A program made the translations under genes and the position numbers. Positions 27,704 to 37,751 of a DNA stretch of 64,000 nucleotides are shown piece by piece. This DNA is from Palleronia salina (GTDB taxonomy: Bacteria > Pseudomonadota > Alphaproteobacteria > Rhodobacterales > Rhodobacteraceae). A model generated the notes under the pieces. It did not search any database. It was not told the origin of the DNA and saw only the letters and a program-made list of their open reading frames with translations. How positions within the stretch are numbered: position 1 is the first letter of the stretch; each line of letters starts with the position of its first letter. The stretch covers positions 186,001-250,000 of the forward strand of contig NZ_FQZA01000004.1 of the NCBI RefSeq assembly GCF_900141995.1, given 5' to 3'.

Positions 27704-29359
27704 CTACCGCTGAGCGACCTGCCAGCCGGGGTGGATCCACGGTTCGTCATTCGCCGCCGCGAGGCGACGGCCGAGGATGTGATCCGCCGCCTTCTCGCCC
27801 GTCATGATCGACGGGCCGTTGAGGTTGCCGTTGGTGATGCGCGGGAAGATCGAGCTGTCGGCGACGCGCAGGCCCTCGACGCCGATCACGCGGCAGTCGG
27901 GATCGACCACGGCCCGAGGGTCGTTCGCGGCGCCCATCTTGCAGGTGCCGCAGGGGTGGTAGGCCGACTCGACGTGCTCGCGGATGATGGCGTCCAGCTC
28001 GTCGTCGGTCTGCGCCGCCTCGCCCGGCTGGATCTCGTGCCGGCGGAAGGGGGCGAAGGCCTCCTGCCCGAAGATCTCGCGCGTGAGGCGGATGCAAAGG
28101 CGGAAATCCTCCCAGTCCTTCGGGTCGGACATGTAGTTGAACAGGATGCGCGGCGCATCCGCCGGATCGGGTGAGCGCAACGTGATCTCCCCGCGCGAGG
28201 CCGAGCGGTTCGGCCCCACATGCGCCTGGAACCCGTGCCCCTCGGCCACCGTCTGGCCGTCGTAGCGCACCGCCAGCGGCAGGAAGTGATACTGGATGTC
28301 GGGATATTCTACGCCCGCGCGCGACCGGATGAAGGCGGCGGATTCGAAGTTGTTCGACGCGCCCGGCCCGGTCCCTGTGAACAGCCACCGCGCGCCGACC
28401 ATGGCCTTGCCCATCAGCGACCAGTGCTTGAACAGCGTGACCGGCTGGCTCGCGGCCATCTGGACCAGGAATTCCAGGTGGTCCTGCAAGTTCTGGCCCA
28501 CGCCCGCACGGTCCGCGCGCACCTCGATGCCGTGTTCGGCCAGGTGCGCGGCGGGACCGATCCCCGACTGCATCAGGATCTTGGGCGAGTTGATGGCCCC
28601 CGCCGACAGAACCACCTCGGCCCGCGCGCTGACGACCTTGCCGCCCGCCAGCCGCACGCCGGTGGCGCGCGCGCCTTCGAAGACCAGCCGCTCGACCAGG
28701 CCGCGCACGACCTGCACGCGCCCCGTCTTCACCGCGGGTTTCAGGTAGGCGTTGGCGGCGGACCAGCGGCGGCCTTGCCAGACCGTCTGCTCCATCGGGC
28801 CGAAGCCTTCCTGCTTCTCGCCGTTGTAGTCGTCGGTGACCTCGTAGCCCGCCTGCGCGCCCGCCTGCACGAAAGCGTGGTAGAGCGGGTTGTCGCGCGG
28901 CCCCCGCGTGACGTGCAGCGGGCCGTCGGTGCCACGCCAGCGCGGGTCGCCGCCGTGGCCGCCATCGTGCCACGTCTCCATCCGCTTGAAGTAGGGAAGG
29001 ACGTCGGCAAAGGCCCAGCCCGCCGCGCCGCTGTCGGACCAGTGGTCGAAGTCCCGGGCGTGGCCGCGCACGTAGACCATGCCGTTGATGCTGCTCGAGC
29101 CGCCCAGAACCTTGCCGCGCGGTGTGGCCAGGACGCGGCCGCCCAGATGCGGCTCGGGCTCGGTGCTGTAGCCCCAGTCGTAGCGCTTCATGTTCATGGG
29201 GAAGGACAGCGCGCCGGGCATCTGGATCAGCGGCCCGGCATCGGTGCCGCCATGTTCCACGACCAGCACCGACCGCCCGGCCTCGGCCAGCCGGTAGGCG
29301 ATGGCACAGCCCGCCGAGCCCGCGCCGACGATGACGTAATCGGCCTGCAAACCGGTCAA
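27704..29359 (-). CDS. betA: choline dehydrogenase
   Basis: 551 residues, GMC oxidoreductase. Oxidises choline to betaine aldehyde at the membrane. FAD motif VGAGSAG at residues 11-17; [18 protein letters not shown] and the C-terminal [13 protein letters not shown] with the catalytic His region and [20 protein letters not shown] fit BetA. There is no ATG at the N-terminus; a TTG at 29359 overlaps the betB stop (TTGA), giving a coupled start. Last gene of betI-betC-betB-betA. Confidence 0.93.
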   Translation of the reverse strand: MTGLQADYVIVGAGSAGCAIAYRLAEAGRSVLVVEHGGTDAGPLIQMPGALSFPMNMKRYDWGYSTEPEPHLGGRVLATPRGKVLGGSSSINGMVYVRGHARDFDHWSDSGAAGWAFADVLPYFKRMETWHDGGHGGDPRWRGTDGPLHVTRGPRDNPLYHAFVQAGAQAGYEVTDDYNGEKQEGFGPMEQTVWQGRRWSAANAYLKPAVKTGRVQVVRGLVERLVFEGARATGVRLAGGKVVSARAEVVLSAGAINSPKILMQSGIGPAAHLAEHGIEVRADRAGVGQNLQDHLEFLVQMAASQPVTLFKHWSLMGKAMVGARWLFTGTGPGASNNFESAAFIRSRAGVEYPDIQYHFLPLAVRYDGQTVAEGHGFQAHVGPNRSASRGEITLRSPDPADAPRILFNYMSDPKDWEDFRLCIRLTREIFGQEAFAPFRRHEIQPGEAAQTDDELDAIIREHVESAYHPCGTCKMGAANDPRAVVDPDCRVIGVEGLRVADSSIFPRITNGNLNGPSIMTGEKAADHILGRRLAAANDEPWIHPGWQVAQR

Positions 29360-30816
29360 AACGCGGCCTCCACGGGGTGGGTGCCGACATAGACGGTCTG
29401 CACCTCGGTGAAATGATCCAGCGCCTCGCGCGCGTTCTCGCGGCCGATGCCGCTGGCCTTCGATCCACCGAAGGGCATCCCGGCGGGTGTCAGGTTGTAT
29501 TCGTTGATCCAGGCCGTTCCGGCCTTCAGCTGCGCCACGACCCGGTGCGCGCGGGCGATATCGCGGGTGAAGACGCCCGCCGACAGCCCGAAGGCGGTGT
29601 CGTTGGCGCGCGCGATCACCTCGTCCTCGGCGGTGAAGGTCAGGACCGACATGACGGGGCCGAAGATCTCGTCCCGCGCGCATGTCATGGCATCGGTAAC
29701 GTCGGCCAGCACGGTGGGCGCGATCCAGTAGCCCGCGCGTTCGATCCGGTGGCCGCCGCAGACCACGCGCGCGCCCTCGGCCCGCGCGGTGTCGAGATGG
29801 CCGAGCACGATCTGCATCTGCGCCTCGGTCGTCATGGGGCCGAAATTGGTGGCCGGATCCAGCGGATCGCCGATCACGGCCTTCGCGACGCGGGCTTCCA
29901 GGCGTTCGAGGAAGTCCCCGACCACCGCCTCGTGCACGAAGACCCGCGTCCCGTTCGAGCAGACCTGCCCCGAGCTGTAGAAATTCGCGTTGATGGCGCC
30001 GGACACGGCGTCGTCCAGCGTCGCGTCGTCGAAGATCACCAGGGGCGACTTGCCGCCCAGCTCCATCGTGACGTGTTTCATGGACTGCGCCGCGGCAGCA
30101 TAGACCTTGCGCCCCGTGGGCACCGAGCCGGTGAGCGACACCTTGGCCACGCGCGGATCGGTCGACAAGGCCGCGCCCACCGGGCCGGCGCCCTGGATCA
30201 CGTTGAACAGGCCCGGCGGCAGTCCGGCCTCGTGCAGGATCTCGGCCACCTTCAGCGCGCAGAGCGGCGTGGTCTCGGACGGCTTGAACACCATGGCGTT
30301 GCCCGCGGCCAGCGCGGGCGCGCCCTTCCAGCAGGCGATCTGGGTTGGGTAGTTCCACGCGCCGATGCCCGCGCAGACACCCAGCGGGCGCGGGATCGTG
30401 TAGGCGAAATCGCCGCCGCCCAGCGGGATGTGCCGCCCCGAGATGTCACCGGCGAGACCGCCGAAATATTCCAGCGCGTCGGCGCCGCTGGTCGCGTCGG
30501 CCACCAGCGTTTCCTGGATCGGCTTGCCGGTGTCGAGCGTCTCGAGCCGCGACAGCGCGTCGTTGCGGTCGCGCAGGATGTCGGCGGCGCGGCGCAGGAT
30601 GCGGCCGCGTTCCACCCCTGGCAACGCGGCCCAGTCCGCCTGCGCGCGGGCCGCCGAGTCGAGCGCGCGGTCGATGATTGCGGGCGTGGCGGCGTGCACC
30701 GTGGCGATTTGTTCACCGGTGGCGGGATAGATCACCGCAATGGCGTCGCCGGCCGTGTCCTCGACATACTGGCCGTCGATGAAATGGCTGGCGGTGGGTT
30801 GGGCATCGTGGGTCAT
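29356..30816 (-). CDS. betB: betaine aldehyde dehydrogenase
   Basis: 486 residues, standard for BetB. Oxidises betaine aldehyde to glycine betaine with NAD(P). Catalytic Cys286 in [12 protein letters not shown] and general-base Glu252 in [32 protein letters not shown] is the BetB-specific cofactor segment. The TGA of betC and the ATG of this gene share one base (TGATG), and its own stop overlaps the betA TTG. This tight chaining means that the choline-to-betaine enzymes are made together. Confidence 0.96.
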   Translation of the reverse strand: MTHDAQPTASHFIDGQYVEDTAGDAIAVIYPATGEQIATVHAATPAIIDRALDSAARAQADWAALPGVERGRILRRAADILRDRNDALSRLETLDTGKPIQETLVADATSGADALEYFGGLAGDISGRHIPLGGGDFAYTIPRPLGVCAGIGAWNYPTQIACWKGAPALAAGNAMVFKPSETTPLCALKVAEILHEAGLPPGLFNVIQGAGPVGAALSTDPRVAKVSLTGSVPTGRKVYAAAAQSMKHVTMELGGKSPLVIFDDATLDDAVSGAINANFYSSGQVCSNGTRVFVHEAVVGDFLERLEARVAKAVIGDPLDPATNFGPMTTEAQMQIVLGHLDTARAEGARVVCGGHRIERAGYWIAPTVLADVTDAMTCARDEIFGPVMSVLTFTAEDEVIARANDTAFGLSAGVFTRDIARAHRVVAQLKAGTAWINEYNLTPAGMPFGGSKASGIGRENAREALDHFTEVQTVYVGTHPVEAAF

Positions 30817-32351
30817 CACGCGTCTCCGTCGGGGTCGGGCTGCTGGCCGCGCGGGGCGCGCTGGGCGTCCTCCAGCACGTTCAGATCCATGTGGTTGCGC
30901 ATGTACCGCTCGGACGCGATGCGCGTGGGCTGCCAGTCCCAGGGGTAGTAGCCGCCCTGGCGCAGCGCGGGGTAGACGACCCAGCGGCGGGCCTGGCTTT
31001 CGCGGACCTCGGCATCGAAGCGGTCGAGATCCCAGCGCGCGTCGGCCATTGCGCGGAACTGCGCCAGCGTGTCCGCGTGCGCGGGCTCGCCGGCGAGGTT
31101 CGTCAGCTCGTGCGGGTCGGCGTCCAGGTCGAACAGTTGCTCGGGGTCCAGCGCGCAGCGGGTGTACTTGAACCGCCCCTGCCGCAACGCGACCAGCGGG
31201 GCGTAGGAGCCTTCGGCCGCGTATTCCATGGCGACGGGGCTGGTGCGCGTGGCCCCCTGCCCCAGCGGCAGCAGGCTTTCGCCCGTGGTCCAGGGTTCGA
31301 TTTCCGACATGTCGACCCCGGCGAGATCGCAGAGCGTCGGGCAGACGTCGATATTGCTGACCGGCGTCTCGTCCAGGCCCGGCGCGACGCCTTCGGCCGC
31401 GATCATCAGCGGCACGCGGGCCGAGCCTTCGAGGAAGCTCATCTTGTACCACAGCCCCCGCTCGCCCAGCATGTCGCCGTGGTCGCTGACGAAGAGGATC
31501 GCGGCCTCCTGCCCCGTGCGGTCGAGCGTGTCCAGGATCTCGCCCACCTTGGCGTCGAGATACGAGATGTTGGCGAAATAGGCGCGGCGCGACCGGCGCA
31601 CGTCCTCGCGCGTGACGTCGAAATTGCCGCGATCGTTGGCGTCGAGGATGCGCTGCGAGTGCGGGTCGTGGTCTTCGTAGGCCATTTCGGCCACCGGCGG
31701 GTCCAGGTGGTCGCAATCGGCGTAGAGATCCCAGAATTCCTGCCGGGCGACGTAGGGGTCGTGGGGATGGGTGAAGCTGACGGTCAGGCACCACGGGCGC
31801 GGATCGTGGCCGCGCGCGTAGTCGTAGAGCTTCATCCTGGCGAAATGCGCGACCTCGTCGTCGTATTCCATCTGGTTGGTGATCTCGGCCACGCCCGAGC
31901 CGGTGACCGAGCCCATGTTGTGATACCACCAGTCGATGCGCTCGCCCGGCTTGCGGTAATCCGGCGTCCAGCCGAAATCGGCCGGGTAGATGTCGGTGGC
32001 CAGACGCTCTTCGAACCCGTGGAGCTGGTCGGGGCCCACGAAATGCATCTTGCCCGACAGGCAGGTCTGCCAGCCCGCACGGCGCAGGTGGTGGGCGTAG
32101 GTGGGGATGTCCGACGCGAACTCGGCCGCGTTGTCGTAGACCCGCGTGCGCGACGGCAGCAGCCCCGACATGAAGCTGGCCCGCCCCGGCGCACAGAGCG
32201 GCGAGGCTGTGTAGGCATTGGCGAAGCGGCGCGAGCGGGCGGCCAGCCGTTTCAGGTTGGGCGCGTGCAGCCAGTCGGCGGGGCCGTCGGGAAACAGCGT
32301 GCCGTTCAACTGGTCGACCATGAGGATCAGGATGTTCGGGCCCTTGGTCAT
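30816..32351 (-). CDS. betC: choline-sulfatase
   Basis: 511 residues, type I sulfatase. Releases choline from choline-O-sulfate. The cysteine converted to formylglycine is Cys53 in [14 protein letters not shown] (CxPxR); metal-binding Asp residues are in ILMVDQLN near the N-terminus and [19 protein letters not shown] later. The C-terminal [21 protein letters not shown] is BetC-like. Overlaps betI by 4 bases upstream and betB by 1 base downstream. Its presence lets the cell use choline-O-sulfate, common in marine algae and fungi, as an osmolyte source. Confidence 0.94.
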   Translation of the reverse strand: MTKGPNILILMVDQLNGTLFPDGPADWLHAPNLKRLAARSRRFANAYTASPLCAPGRASFMSGLLPSRTRVYDNAAEFASDIPTYAHHLRRAGWQTCLSGKMHFVGPDQLHGFEERLATDIYPADFGWTPDYRKPGERIDWWYHNMGSVTGSGVAEITNQMEYDDEVAHFARMKLYDYARGHDPRPWCLTVSFTHPHDPYVARQEFWDLYADCDHLDPPVAEMAYEDHDPHSQRILDANDRGNFDVTREDVRRSRRAYFANISYLDAKVGEILDTLDRTGQEAAILFVSDHGDMLGERGLWYKMSFLEGSARVPLMIAAEGVAPGLDETPVSNIDVCPTLCDLAGVDMSEIEPWTTGESLLPLGQGATRTSPVAMEYAAEGSYAPLVALRQGRFKYTRCALDPEQLFDLDADPHELTNLAGEPAHADTLAQFRAMADARWDLDRFDAEVRESQARRWVVYPALRQGGYYPWDWQPTRIASERYMRNHMDLNVLEDAQRAPRGQQPDPDGDA

Positions 32352-32929
32352 GCGCGGGCCTCCAGCAGGATGTCGAGCGTGGCGTCGATGCGCGCGGCCA
32401 GGCCAGCCGGGTCGGCCGCGCCGGTGCGCGACGCCTCGCGGATGTAGAACCCGTCGATCAGGGCCGCGACCGTATCGGCCAGCTGCGGCGCATCGTCGCC
32501 GGCCAGCGGACGCAGGTCCGACAGCAGGGCCGAGCGCAAGCGCCGCTGGTAGACGCGCAGCAGCCTGCGCGCCTCGCGGTCGTGCTGCGCCGAGACGTAG
32601 AAGGCGAGCCATGCGGCGATGACTTCGCGCCGGAAGGACTGCCCGCCGAAATTCGCGGCGATCGTGGCGCGGAGCCGTTCGCGCGGGCCCGTGACGCCGC
32701 GCAGCCGCCGCATGTGCTCGGCCCGCAAGCCTTGCAGGATATGGCGCATGGCCGCCGTCAGGATGTGATCCTTGGACCCGAAATAGTGATGCGCCAGCGC
32801 GCTGGAGACGCCCGCCCGGCGGGCGATGCCGCCCACGGTGACGTCCAGCGTGCCGCGCTTGCCGATCTCGGCGATGGCGGCCTGGACCAGCGCCCGGCGG
32901 CGCGAGGTCTGGATGTCGGGTCTCGGCAT
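32348..32929 (-). CDS. betI: TetR-family repressor of choline genes
   Basis: 193 residues, as in BetI (about 195). N-terminal TetR helix-turn-helix with [41 protein letters not shown], which matches BetI closely. The ATG at 32929 follows CAGGAGTCG. A perfect 16-base palindrome 43-58 bases upstream is the probable operator, so BetI should repress its own operon until choline appears. First gene of betICBA. Confidence 0.95.
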   Translation of the reverse strand: MPRPDIQTSRRRALVQAAIAEIGKRGTLDVTVGGIARRAGVSSALAHHYFGSKDHILTAAMRHILQGLRAEHMRRLRGVTGPRERLRATIAANFGGQSFRREVIAAWLAFYVSAQHDREARRLLRVYQRRLRSALLSDLRPLAGDDAPQLADTVAALIDGFYIREASRTGAADPAGLAARIDATLDILLEARA

Positions 32930-32971
32930 GATCGACTCCTGCGGTTGCGATAGGCTTCGCCATGCCACGTG

Positions 32972-32987
32972 TTGACTGATCAGTCAA
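32972..32987. promoter_or_regulatory. BetI operator
   Basis: Perfect palindrome TTGACTGATCAGTCAA in the gap between betI and the divergent importer genes. It agrees with the BetI operator pattern known from other bacteria and sits where it could block the betI promoter and possibly affect the importer. Confidence 0.85.
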
Positions 32988-33092
32988 TCATCGCATTAAT
33001 GTTCCAAAAGGAGGCACCGCACGGAAATCTTGAGGTTTTGAAAGGTTGCAATCGCAGCGCAAGCTGCGGCAGTAATGCAAACCATAATAAAC

Positions 33093-33113
33093 ATCCGCCG
33101 CCTCACGGCGGAT
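33093..33113 (+). other. leader hairpin before the importer operon
   Basis: Perfect 8-base arms ATCCGCCG and CGGCGGAT with a CCTCA loop, ending 19 bases before the start codon and just upstream of the AAGGGGAAA ribosome-binding site. It may stabilise the mRNA 5' end. An AT-rich ACCATAATAAAC lies just upstream as a possible -10 region. Confidence 0.5.
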
Positions 33114-33132
33114 CGCAGCAAGGGGAAATCCA

Positions 33133-34104
33133 ATGAAGAAGACCATCACACTGGCCGCGCTCGGCCTCGCGGCTCTGCCGGGGCTTGCACAGGCCCAATC
33201 CAGCGATTGCGGCGAAGTCTCGATCACCGAGATGAACTGGGCCTCGTCGGCCATCGTGACCTCGGTCGCGACCTTCCTGATGGAACAGGGCTATGGCTGC
33301 GACGTGACGAAGGTCCCGTCCTCGACCACGCCGTCGCTGGTGTCGGTCGCCGAGAACGGCTCGCCCGACATCGTGACCGAGCTGTGGATCAACGGCACCC
33401 CCGCCTACGACCGGCTGTCCGAGCAAGGCGTCATCACGACCCTGACCGACGTGCTGTCCGACGGCGGGATCGAGGGCTGGTGGATCCCGAAATACATCGC
33501 CGACGAACACCCCGAGGTGACCACGCTGGAAGGCCTGCTGGCCAATCCCGAAGTGGTCGGCGCCCGCTTCCACCAGTGCCCCGAGGGCTGGGGCTGCAAG
33601 AACACCAACCGCGCGCTGGCCGACGCGGTGGACCTGGAAGGCAACGGCTTCGAGGTGTTCCAGCACGGCTCGGGCGAGACCATGGCGACCTCGATCGCGG
33701 CCGCGTTCGAGAACAACGAGCCGTGGCTGGGCTACTACTGGGCGCCCACCAGCGTTCTGGGCAAGTACGAAATGGTGTCGGTGGACCTGGGCGAGTACAA
33801 CCACGAGGTGCACATGTGCAACTCCGACCCCGACTGCGAAGAAGTGGGCGTGTCGTCCTACCCCGTGGGACCGGTCAAGACGGTCGTCACCACGTCCTTC
33901 GCGGACGAGCACCCGGACCTGACCGAGCTGATGACCAACGTGCAGTTCACCAACGCCCAGATGGGCGACGTGCTGGCCTGGCAGGAAGCCAACAACGCCT
34001 CGGCCGACGAGGCGGCGGTCTACTTCCTGACTTCCTACACCGACGTGTGGCGCGACTGGGTCAACGAAGAGGCCTCGGAAAACCTGTCGATGCTGCTGCA
34101 GTAA
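33133..34104 (+). CDS. glycine betaine/choline ABC transporter substrate-binding protein
   Basis: 323 residues. Signal peptide ending AQA, then an OpuAC/ProX-type domain (EVSITEMNWASSAIVTSVATFLMEQGYGC, PDIVTELWINGT, EPWLGYYWAPTSVLG). Tryptophans and tyrosines in these segments could make the aromatic cage for a quaternary amine. Two Cys pairs suggest disulfides. First gene of a three-gene importer divergent from betI, so choline or betaine is the expected ligand; which one cannot be read from sequence. Confidence 0.9.
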   Translation: MKKTITLAALGLAALPGLAQAQSSDCGEVSITEMNWASSAIVTSVATFLMEQGYGCDVTKVPSSTTPSLVSVAENGSPDIVTELWINGTPAYDRLSEQGVITTLTDVLSDGGIEGWWIPKYIADEHPEVTTLEGLLANPEVVGARFHQCPEGWGCKNTNRALADAVDLEGNGFEVFQHGSGETMATSIAAAFENNEPWLGYYWAPTSVLGKYEMVSVDLGEYNHEVHMCNSDPDCEEVGVSSYPVGPVKTVVTTSFADEHPDLTELMTNVQFTNAQMGDVLAWQEANNASADEAAVYFLTSYTDVWRDWVNEEASENLSMLLQ

Positions 34105-34114
34105 GCGCATGACC

Positions 34115-34143
34115 GGGCGGGCCTCCATCGTGCGGGCCCGCCC
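34115..34143 (+). terminator. intra-operon hairpin after the binding-protein gene
   Basis: 9-base arms GGGCGGGCC and GGCCCGCCC with an 11-base loop, then TTTCC. The T-run is weak, so it probably gives partial termination or 3'-end protection, letting the binding protein be made in excess over the permease. Confidence 0.5.
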
Positions 34144-34205
34144 TTTCCGGCGCGCGGGACCGGACCCGGCGCCCAACATGAAAATCACCCACAGGCGGAT
34201 ATGAC

Positions 34206-35240
34206 ATGGCGACCTATGACGGTGTGATCGAGGCGGTGGGCCTCACCGATTGGTGCAGTGTCGAGGGCGCTGGCGGCCCGATGACCATGGAAGAGCTCAT
34301 GGCGCAGGCCCGCGGCGAGACCGAGGCGCCGGACGTCAACCTGTGGGAACTGCCCTTCCCGTCGCTGGACGCGCTGAACCAGTCGTGCTCGGTCATTCCG
34401 CGCACCCGCGACATGACCGACGCGGTCGAGCAGGGTTTCCTGGGCATCAAGGACGCGCTGCGCGTGGTGCTGGACCCGATCACCACGCCGCTGGGCTGGA
34501 TGCTGGACCTGTCGCTTCAGTTCTTCCAGGCGGTGCCGTGGTTCATCATGATCCCGTTCCTGATCGCGATCACGTGGTTCGCGTCGAAATCGGCCAAGGT
34601 GACGGCGCTGGTGGCGTTCAGCTTCCTGTTCATGGCCTTCATCGACCACTACGTCTACGCGATCCAGACGCTGTCGATCATCTTCGTCTGCACGATATTC
34701 TCGGTGGTGCTGGGCGTGCCCATAGGCATCGCCATGTCGCGCTCGAACGTGTTGCAACGGGGCGCGATCCCGGTACTCGACATGCTCCAGACGCTGCCGA
34801 CATTCGTCTACCTCGTGCCGCTGATCTTCCTGTTCTCGGTCACCGAGTCCAAGCTCTACGGCATCGCCATCATCCTCTACGCCATCGTGCCGGTGATCCG
34901 CCTGACGGACCTGGGCATCCGGCTGGTCGACAAGGACGTGATCGAGGCGGCGAACGCCTTCGGGATGACCTCGTGGCAGAAACTGACCCGGGTGCAGATC
35001 CCGCTGGCGCTGCCCAACATCATGGCCGGCATCAACCAGACCATCATGATGAGCCTTGCCATGGTCGTTATCGCGTCGCTGGTCTCGGCGCCGGGACTGG
35101 GCGTGCTGGTGCTGCGCGGCATCCGCAACCTCGAGCTGGGCGTGGGCCTGGTGTCTGGCTTCTGCATCGTGCTTCTGGCGATCCTGCTGGACCGGTCCAC
35201 CAAGGCGGCGCTGAGCCGCATCGACGCAAGCGGACGGTGA
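34206..35240 (+). CDS. glycine betaine/choline ABC transporter permease
   Basis: 344 residues, ProW/OpuAB family. A soluble N-terminal part of about 85 residues, then six or so membrane helices. The permease-ATPase coupling loop is IEAANAFGMTSWQKLTRVQIPLALPNIMAGINQ. SVVLGVPIGIAMSR and DMLQTLPTFVYLVPLIFLF are typical of the family. Sits 101 bases after the binding-protein gene, and its stop is next to the ATPase start. Confidence 0.93.
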   Translation: MATYDGVIEAVGLTDWCSVEGAGGPMTMEELMAQARGETEAPDVNLWELPFPSLDALNQSCSVIPRTRDMTDAVEQGFLGIKDALRVVLDPITTPLGWMLDLSLQFFQAVPWFIMIPFLIAITWFASKSAKVTALVAFSFLFMAFIDHYVYAIQTLSIIFVCTIFSVVLGVPIGIAMSRSNVLQRGAIPVLDMLQTLPTFVYLVPLIFLFSVTESKLYGIAIILYAIVPVIRLTDLGIRLVDKDVIEAANAFGMTSWQKLTRVQIPLALPNIMAGINQTIMMSLAMVVIASLVSAPGLGVLVLRGIRNLELGVGLVSGFCIVLLAILLDRSTKAALSRIDASGR

Positions 35241-35245
35241 GCGAC

Positions 35246-36313
35246 ATGAAACAGAAAAAGCCCGTGAAGATCTCGATCCGCAAGCTCTACAAGATCTTCG
35301 GATCCGACCCGAAATCGGCGCTGGAGCACGTGAAGGCCGGCGTCGGCAAACCCGACCTGCTGAAGCGCTATGGCCATGTGCTGGGCCTGCAGGACATCAA
35401 CGTGGACATGCGCGATGGCGAGATCACCGTCATCATGGGCCTGTCGGGCTCGGGCAAATCCACCCTGATCCGACACCTGAACCGCCTGATCGAACCCACC
35501 GATGGCAAGGTCGAGGTCGATGGCGAGGACGTGCTGGCTTACGGCGAGAAGAAGCTGCGCGACCTGCGACGCTCGAAAATGTCGATGGTGTTCCAGAAAT
35601 TCGCGCTGCTGCCCCACCGCACGGTGCTGGAGAACACCACGATGCCCCGGCGCGTGCGTGGCGAGGGCGGCCAGGCGACCGAGGATGACGGGACCAAGTG
35701 GCTCGACCGGGTGGGCCTGCACGGCTACGGCGGGCATTACCCCAACCAGCTGTCGGGCGGCATGCAGCAGCGCGTGGGCATCGCGCGGGCGCTGGCCTCG
35801 GACAGCCCGATCATGCTGATGGACGAGGCGTTCTCGGCGCTCGACCCGCTGATCCGGACCGACATGCAGGACCTGCTGCTGGAACTGCAGAAAGAGCTGC
35901 ACAAGACCATCGTCTTCATCACCCACGACCTCGACGAGGCGCTGAAGCTGGCCGATCACCTGGTGATCCTGAAGGACGGCCGCGTGGTCCAGCAGGGCGA
36001 ACCGCAGGAGATCCTGCTGCATCCGAACGACCCCTACATCGTGGACTTCATCTCGGACATCAATCGCGCCCGCGTGCTGCGCGTCCGCTCGATCATGGAA
36101 GAGACCGACCGCGAGGGCGACGGCCTTGCGGGCGAGGTCGACGCCGACCAGAACCTCGAGTCGGTCATCGCGATCTCGGGTGGCGACACGAACCTGCATT
36201 ACCGCGTGATGTCGGGCGGGCAGCAGGTGGGCCTTCTGCACATGAAGGACCTGGTCCGCGCGCTGGTGCCGGTCGACGCGCAGGACGCGTCGAAGCGGGT
36301 GTCGGCGGCCTGA
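35246..36313 (+). CDS. glycine betaine/choline ABC transporter ATPase
   Basis: 355 residues, ProV/OpuAA family. Walker A GLSGSGKST, signature LSGGMQQRVGIARALASD, Walker B IMLMDEAFSALDP and His in FITHDLDEAL. The N-terminal IRKLYKIFGSDPKSALEHVKAG is typical of betaine importers. The C-terminus after about residue 265 is a single reduced CBS-like regulatory segment. ATG at 35246 chosen because GGTGAG precedes it; a GTG at 35237 overlapping the permease stop is an alternative. Confidence 0.93.
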   Translation: MKQKKPVKISIRKLYKIFGSDPKSALEHVKAGVGKPDLLKRYGHVLGLQDINVDMRDGEITVIMGLSGSGKSTLIRHLNRLIEPTDGKVEVDGEDVLAYGEKKLRDLRRSKMSMVFQKFALLPHRTVLENTTMPRRVRGEGGQATEDDGTKWLDRVGLHGYGGHYPNQLSGGMQQRVGIARALASDSPIMLMDEAFSALDPLIRTDMQDLLLELQKELHKTIVFITHDLDEALKLADHLVILKDGRVVQQGEPQEILLHPNDPYIVDFISDINRARVLRVRSIMEETDREGDGLAGEVDADQNLESVIAISGGDTNLHYRVMSGGQQVGLLHMKDLVRALVPVDAQDASKRVSAA

Positions 36314-36317
36314 GGGA

Positions 36318-37751
36318 TCAGGCGGCCTCGGCCAGCATCCGGGCCGCAATGGACAGGTCGGCGCGGAAATCGCGCATGGCGGCCTCTTTCGCCGCCGCGT
36401 CGGGCACGCGCAGCAGGTAGGACGGATGCAGCGTCAGCAGGACGGGTGTGCCGTCCTCGGCCGCCTCGACCGTGCCGCGTCGCGACAGGATGCCCTTGCC
36501 GCTGCCCGTCAGGCTTTCCGCCGCCGTCGCGCCCATGGCGAGGATCAGTTTCGGTCGGACCAGCTGCCGCTCGGCCTCGAGCCACCATTTGCAGGCCTGC
36601 ACTTCGCCCGCGTCGGGGCGTTGGTGGATGCGCCGCTTGCCGCGCGGCTGGAATTTGAAATGCTTCACGGCATTGGTGACGAAGGCGCGATCGCGGTCCA
36701 GCCCGACATCGGCCGCCACCCGGTCGAACAGCTGGCCCGCCGGGCCGACGAAGGGGCGCCCCGCCAGGTCTTCGTGATCGCCGGGTTGTTCGCCGACGAT
36801 CATCAGCGGCGCGTCGCGCGGCCCCTCGCCCATCACCACCTGCGTGGCGTCCCGGTGCAGCGGGCAGCGCGTGCAGGCGGCGGCCTGCCGGTGAAGTGCA
36901 TCGAGGTCGCCCGCGGGCGGTGGCGTGTCCTGCCCCGACAACCGCTCAGAGATGCGCGCGGCCCGCAGCGGCGGCAGGCTGGGCGCGGCGGCCTGCATCT
37001 GGCGCGCCCGCGCCTCGGCGCCCGCGATCATCTCGGGGATGGCGGCGGCCTCGGGCAGGTTCTTCCAGTATTTCTTGGGCATCTCCGACTGCATCGCCTG
37101 CACCTTCAGGCGTGCGGGATTGAAGATACTGCGGAAATAGGTGGTCCAAAGCGCTTCATGAGCGTCGTCGGGCAGGTCCGGCTTGGCCCCGCCCGGCAGC
37201 AACGCGATCCGGCCATCGGTGAACGCGACCGAGCGGTGGGGGGTGACGATCAGCCAGTCCATGTCGCCGAAGCGGCGCGCGAAGAAGCCCGCCATGGGCT
37301 CGGCAATGTGGTGGGTGGGCTCGAACCACGCGGCGAAGCGGCGGCGGTCGCCCAGCTTCGGCACCTCGCGGAAGCGCAGGAAGGCCTTCATCTTGTGCTT
37401 GTCGCGGCTGACGGCCTTTTCCATGACGCGCAACTTCGCCAGGTCCGCATCGCCCCGATCGGTCATCAGCGACGGGCGATCCTTCAGCCGCCACAGGAAG
37501 GCGTAAAGGCGCGCGAACCGCTGCGGGTCGGAATGCCAGCAGAGGTTCTCGGCCAGCGACACGAAGCTTTTCGGCACGCTCACCTGCCCCGGCGCGGGTG
37601 GCGTGGCGGGCGCGTCTGCGAACAGATCCGCGTCGCCGGCCCCGAACTGCCACAGCACGTCGGCCGGCGGCACCCCGGCCCCCAGCAGCCCGCGCGCCGC
37701 GTCGCGCCACGCGGCCGCCGTGCCGATCTCGGGCACCACGACGGTGGGCAT
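36318..37751 (-). CDS. udgX: DUF4130-UdgX fusion, uracil-DNA glycosylase family protein
   Basis: 477 residues with two domains. Residues about 60-245 match DUF4130 (WHSDPQRFARLYAFLWR, HHIAEPMAGFFARRF, KKYWKNLPEA). Residues about 285-470 are a UdgX-type uracil-DNA glycosylase: GEQPGDHEDLAGRPFVGPAG, the UdgX-specific insertion KRRIHQRP (372-379) whose His forms a covalent bond with uracil-DNA in the characterised enzyme, and LHPSYLLR. Two cysteines in ACTRCPLHR suggest an iron-sulfur cluster. Its start overlaps by one base the stop of a radical SAM gene, a known partner. Confidence 0.9.
   Translation of the reverse strand: MPTVVVPEIGTAAAWRDAARGLLGAGVPPADVLWQFGAGDADLFADAPATPPAPGQVSVPKSFVSLAENLCWHSDPQRFARLYAFLWRLKDRPSLMTDRGDADLAKLRVMEKAVSRDKHKMKAFLRFREVPKLGDRRRFAAWFEPTHHIAEPMAGFFARRFGDMDWLIVTPHRSVAFTDGRIALLPGGAKPDLPDDAHEALWTTYFRSIFNPARLKVQAMQSEMPKKYWKNLPEAAAIPEMIAGAEARARQMQAAAPSLPPLRAARISERLSGQDTPPPAGDLDALHRQAAACTRCPLHRDATQVVMGEGPRDAPLMIVGEQPGDHEDLAGRPFVGPAGQLFDRVAADVGLDRDRAFVTNAVKHFKFQPRGKRRIHQRPDAGEVQACKWWLEAERQLVRPKLILAMGATAAESLTGSGKGILSRRGTVEAAEDGTPVLLTLHPSYLLRVPDAAAKEAAMRDFRADLSIAARMLAEAA

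Noticed and set aside
33000-33132. Riboswitch in the leader of the betaine/choline importer
   Set aside because: Only one short hairpin is present; no conserved riboswitch core could be recognised, and BetI offers a sufficient regulatory explanation.
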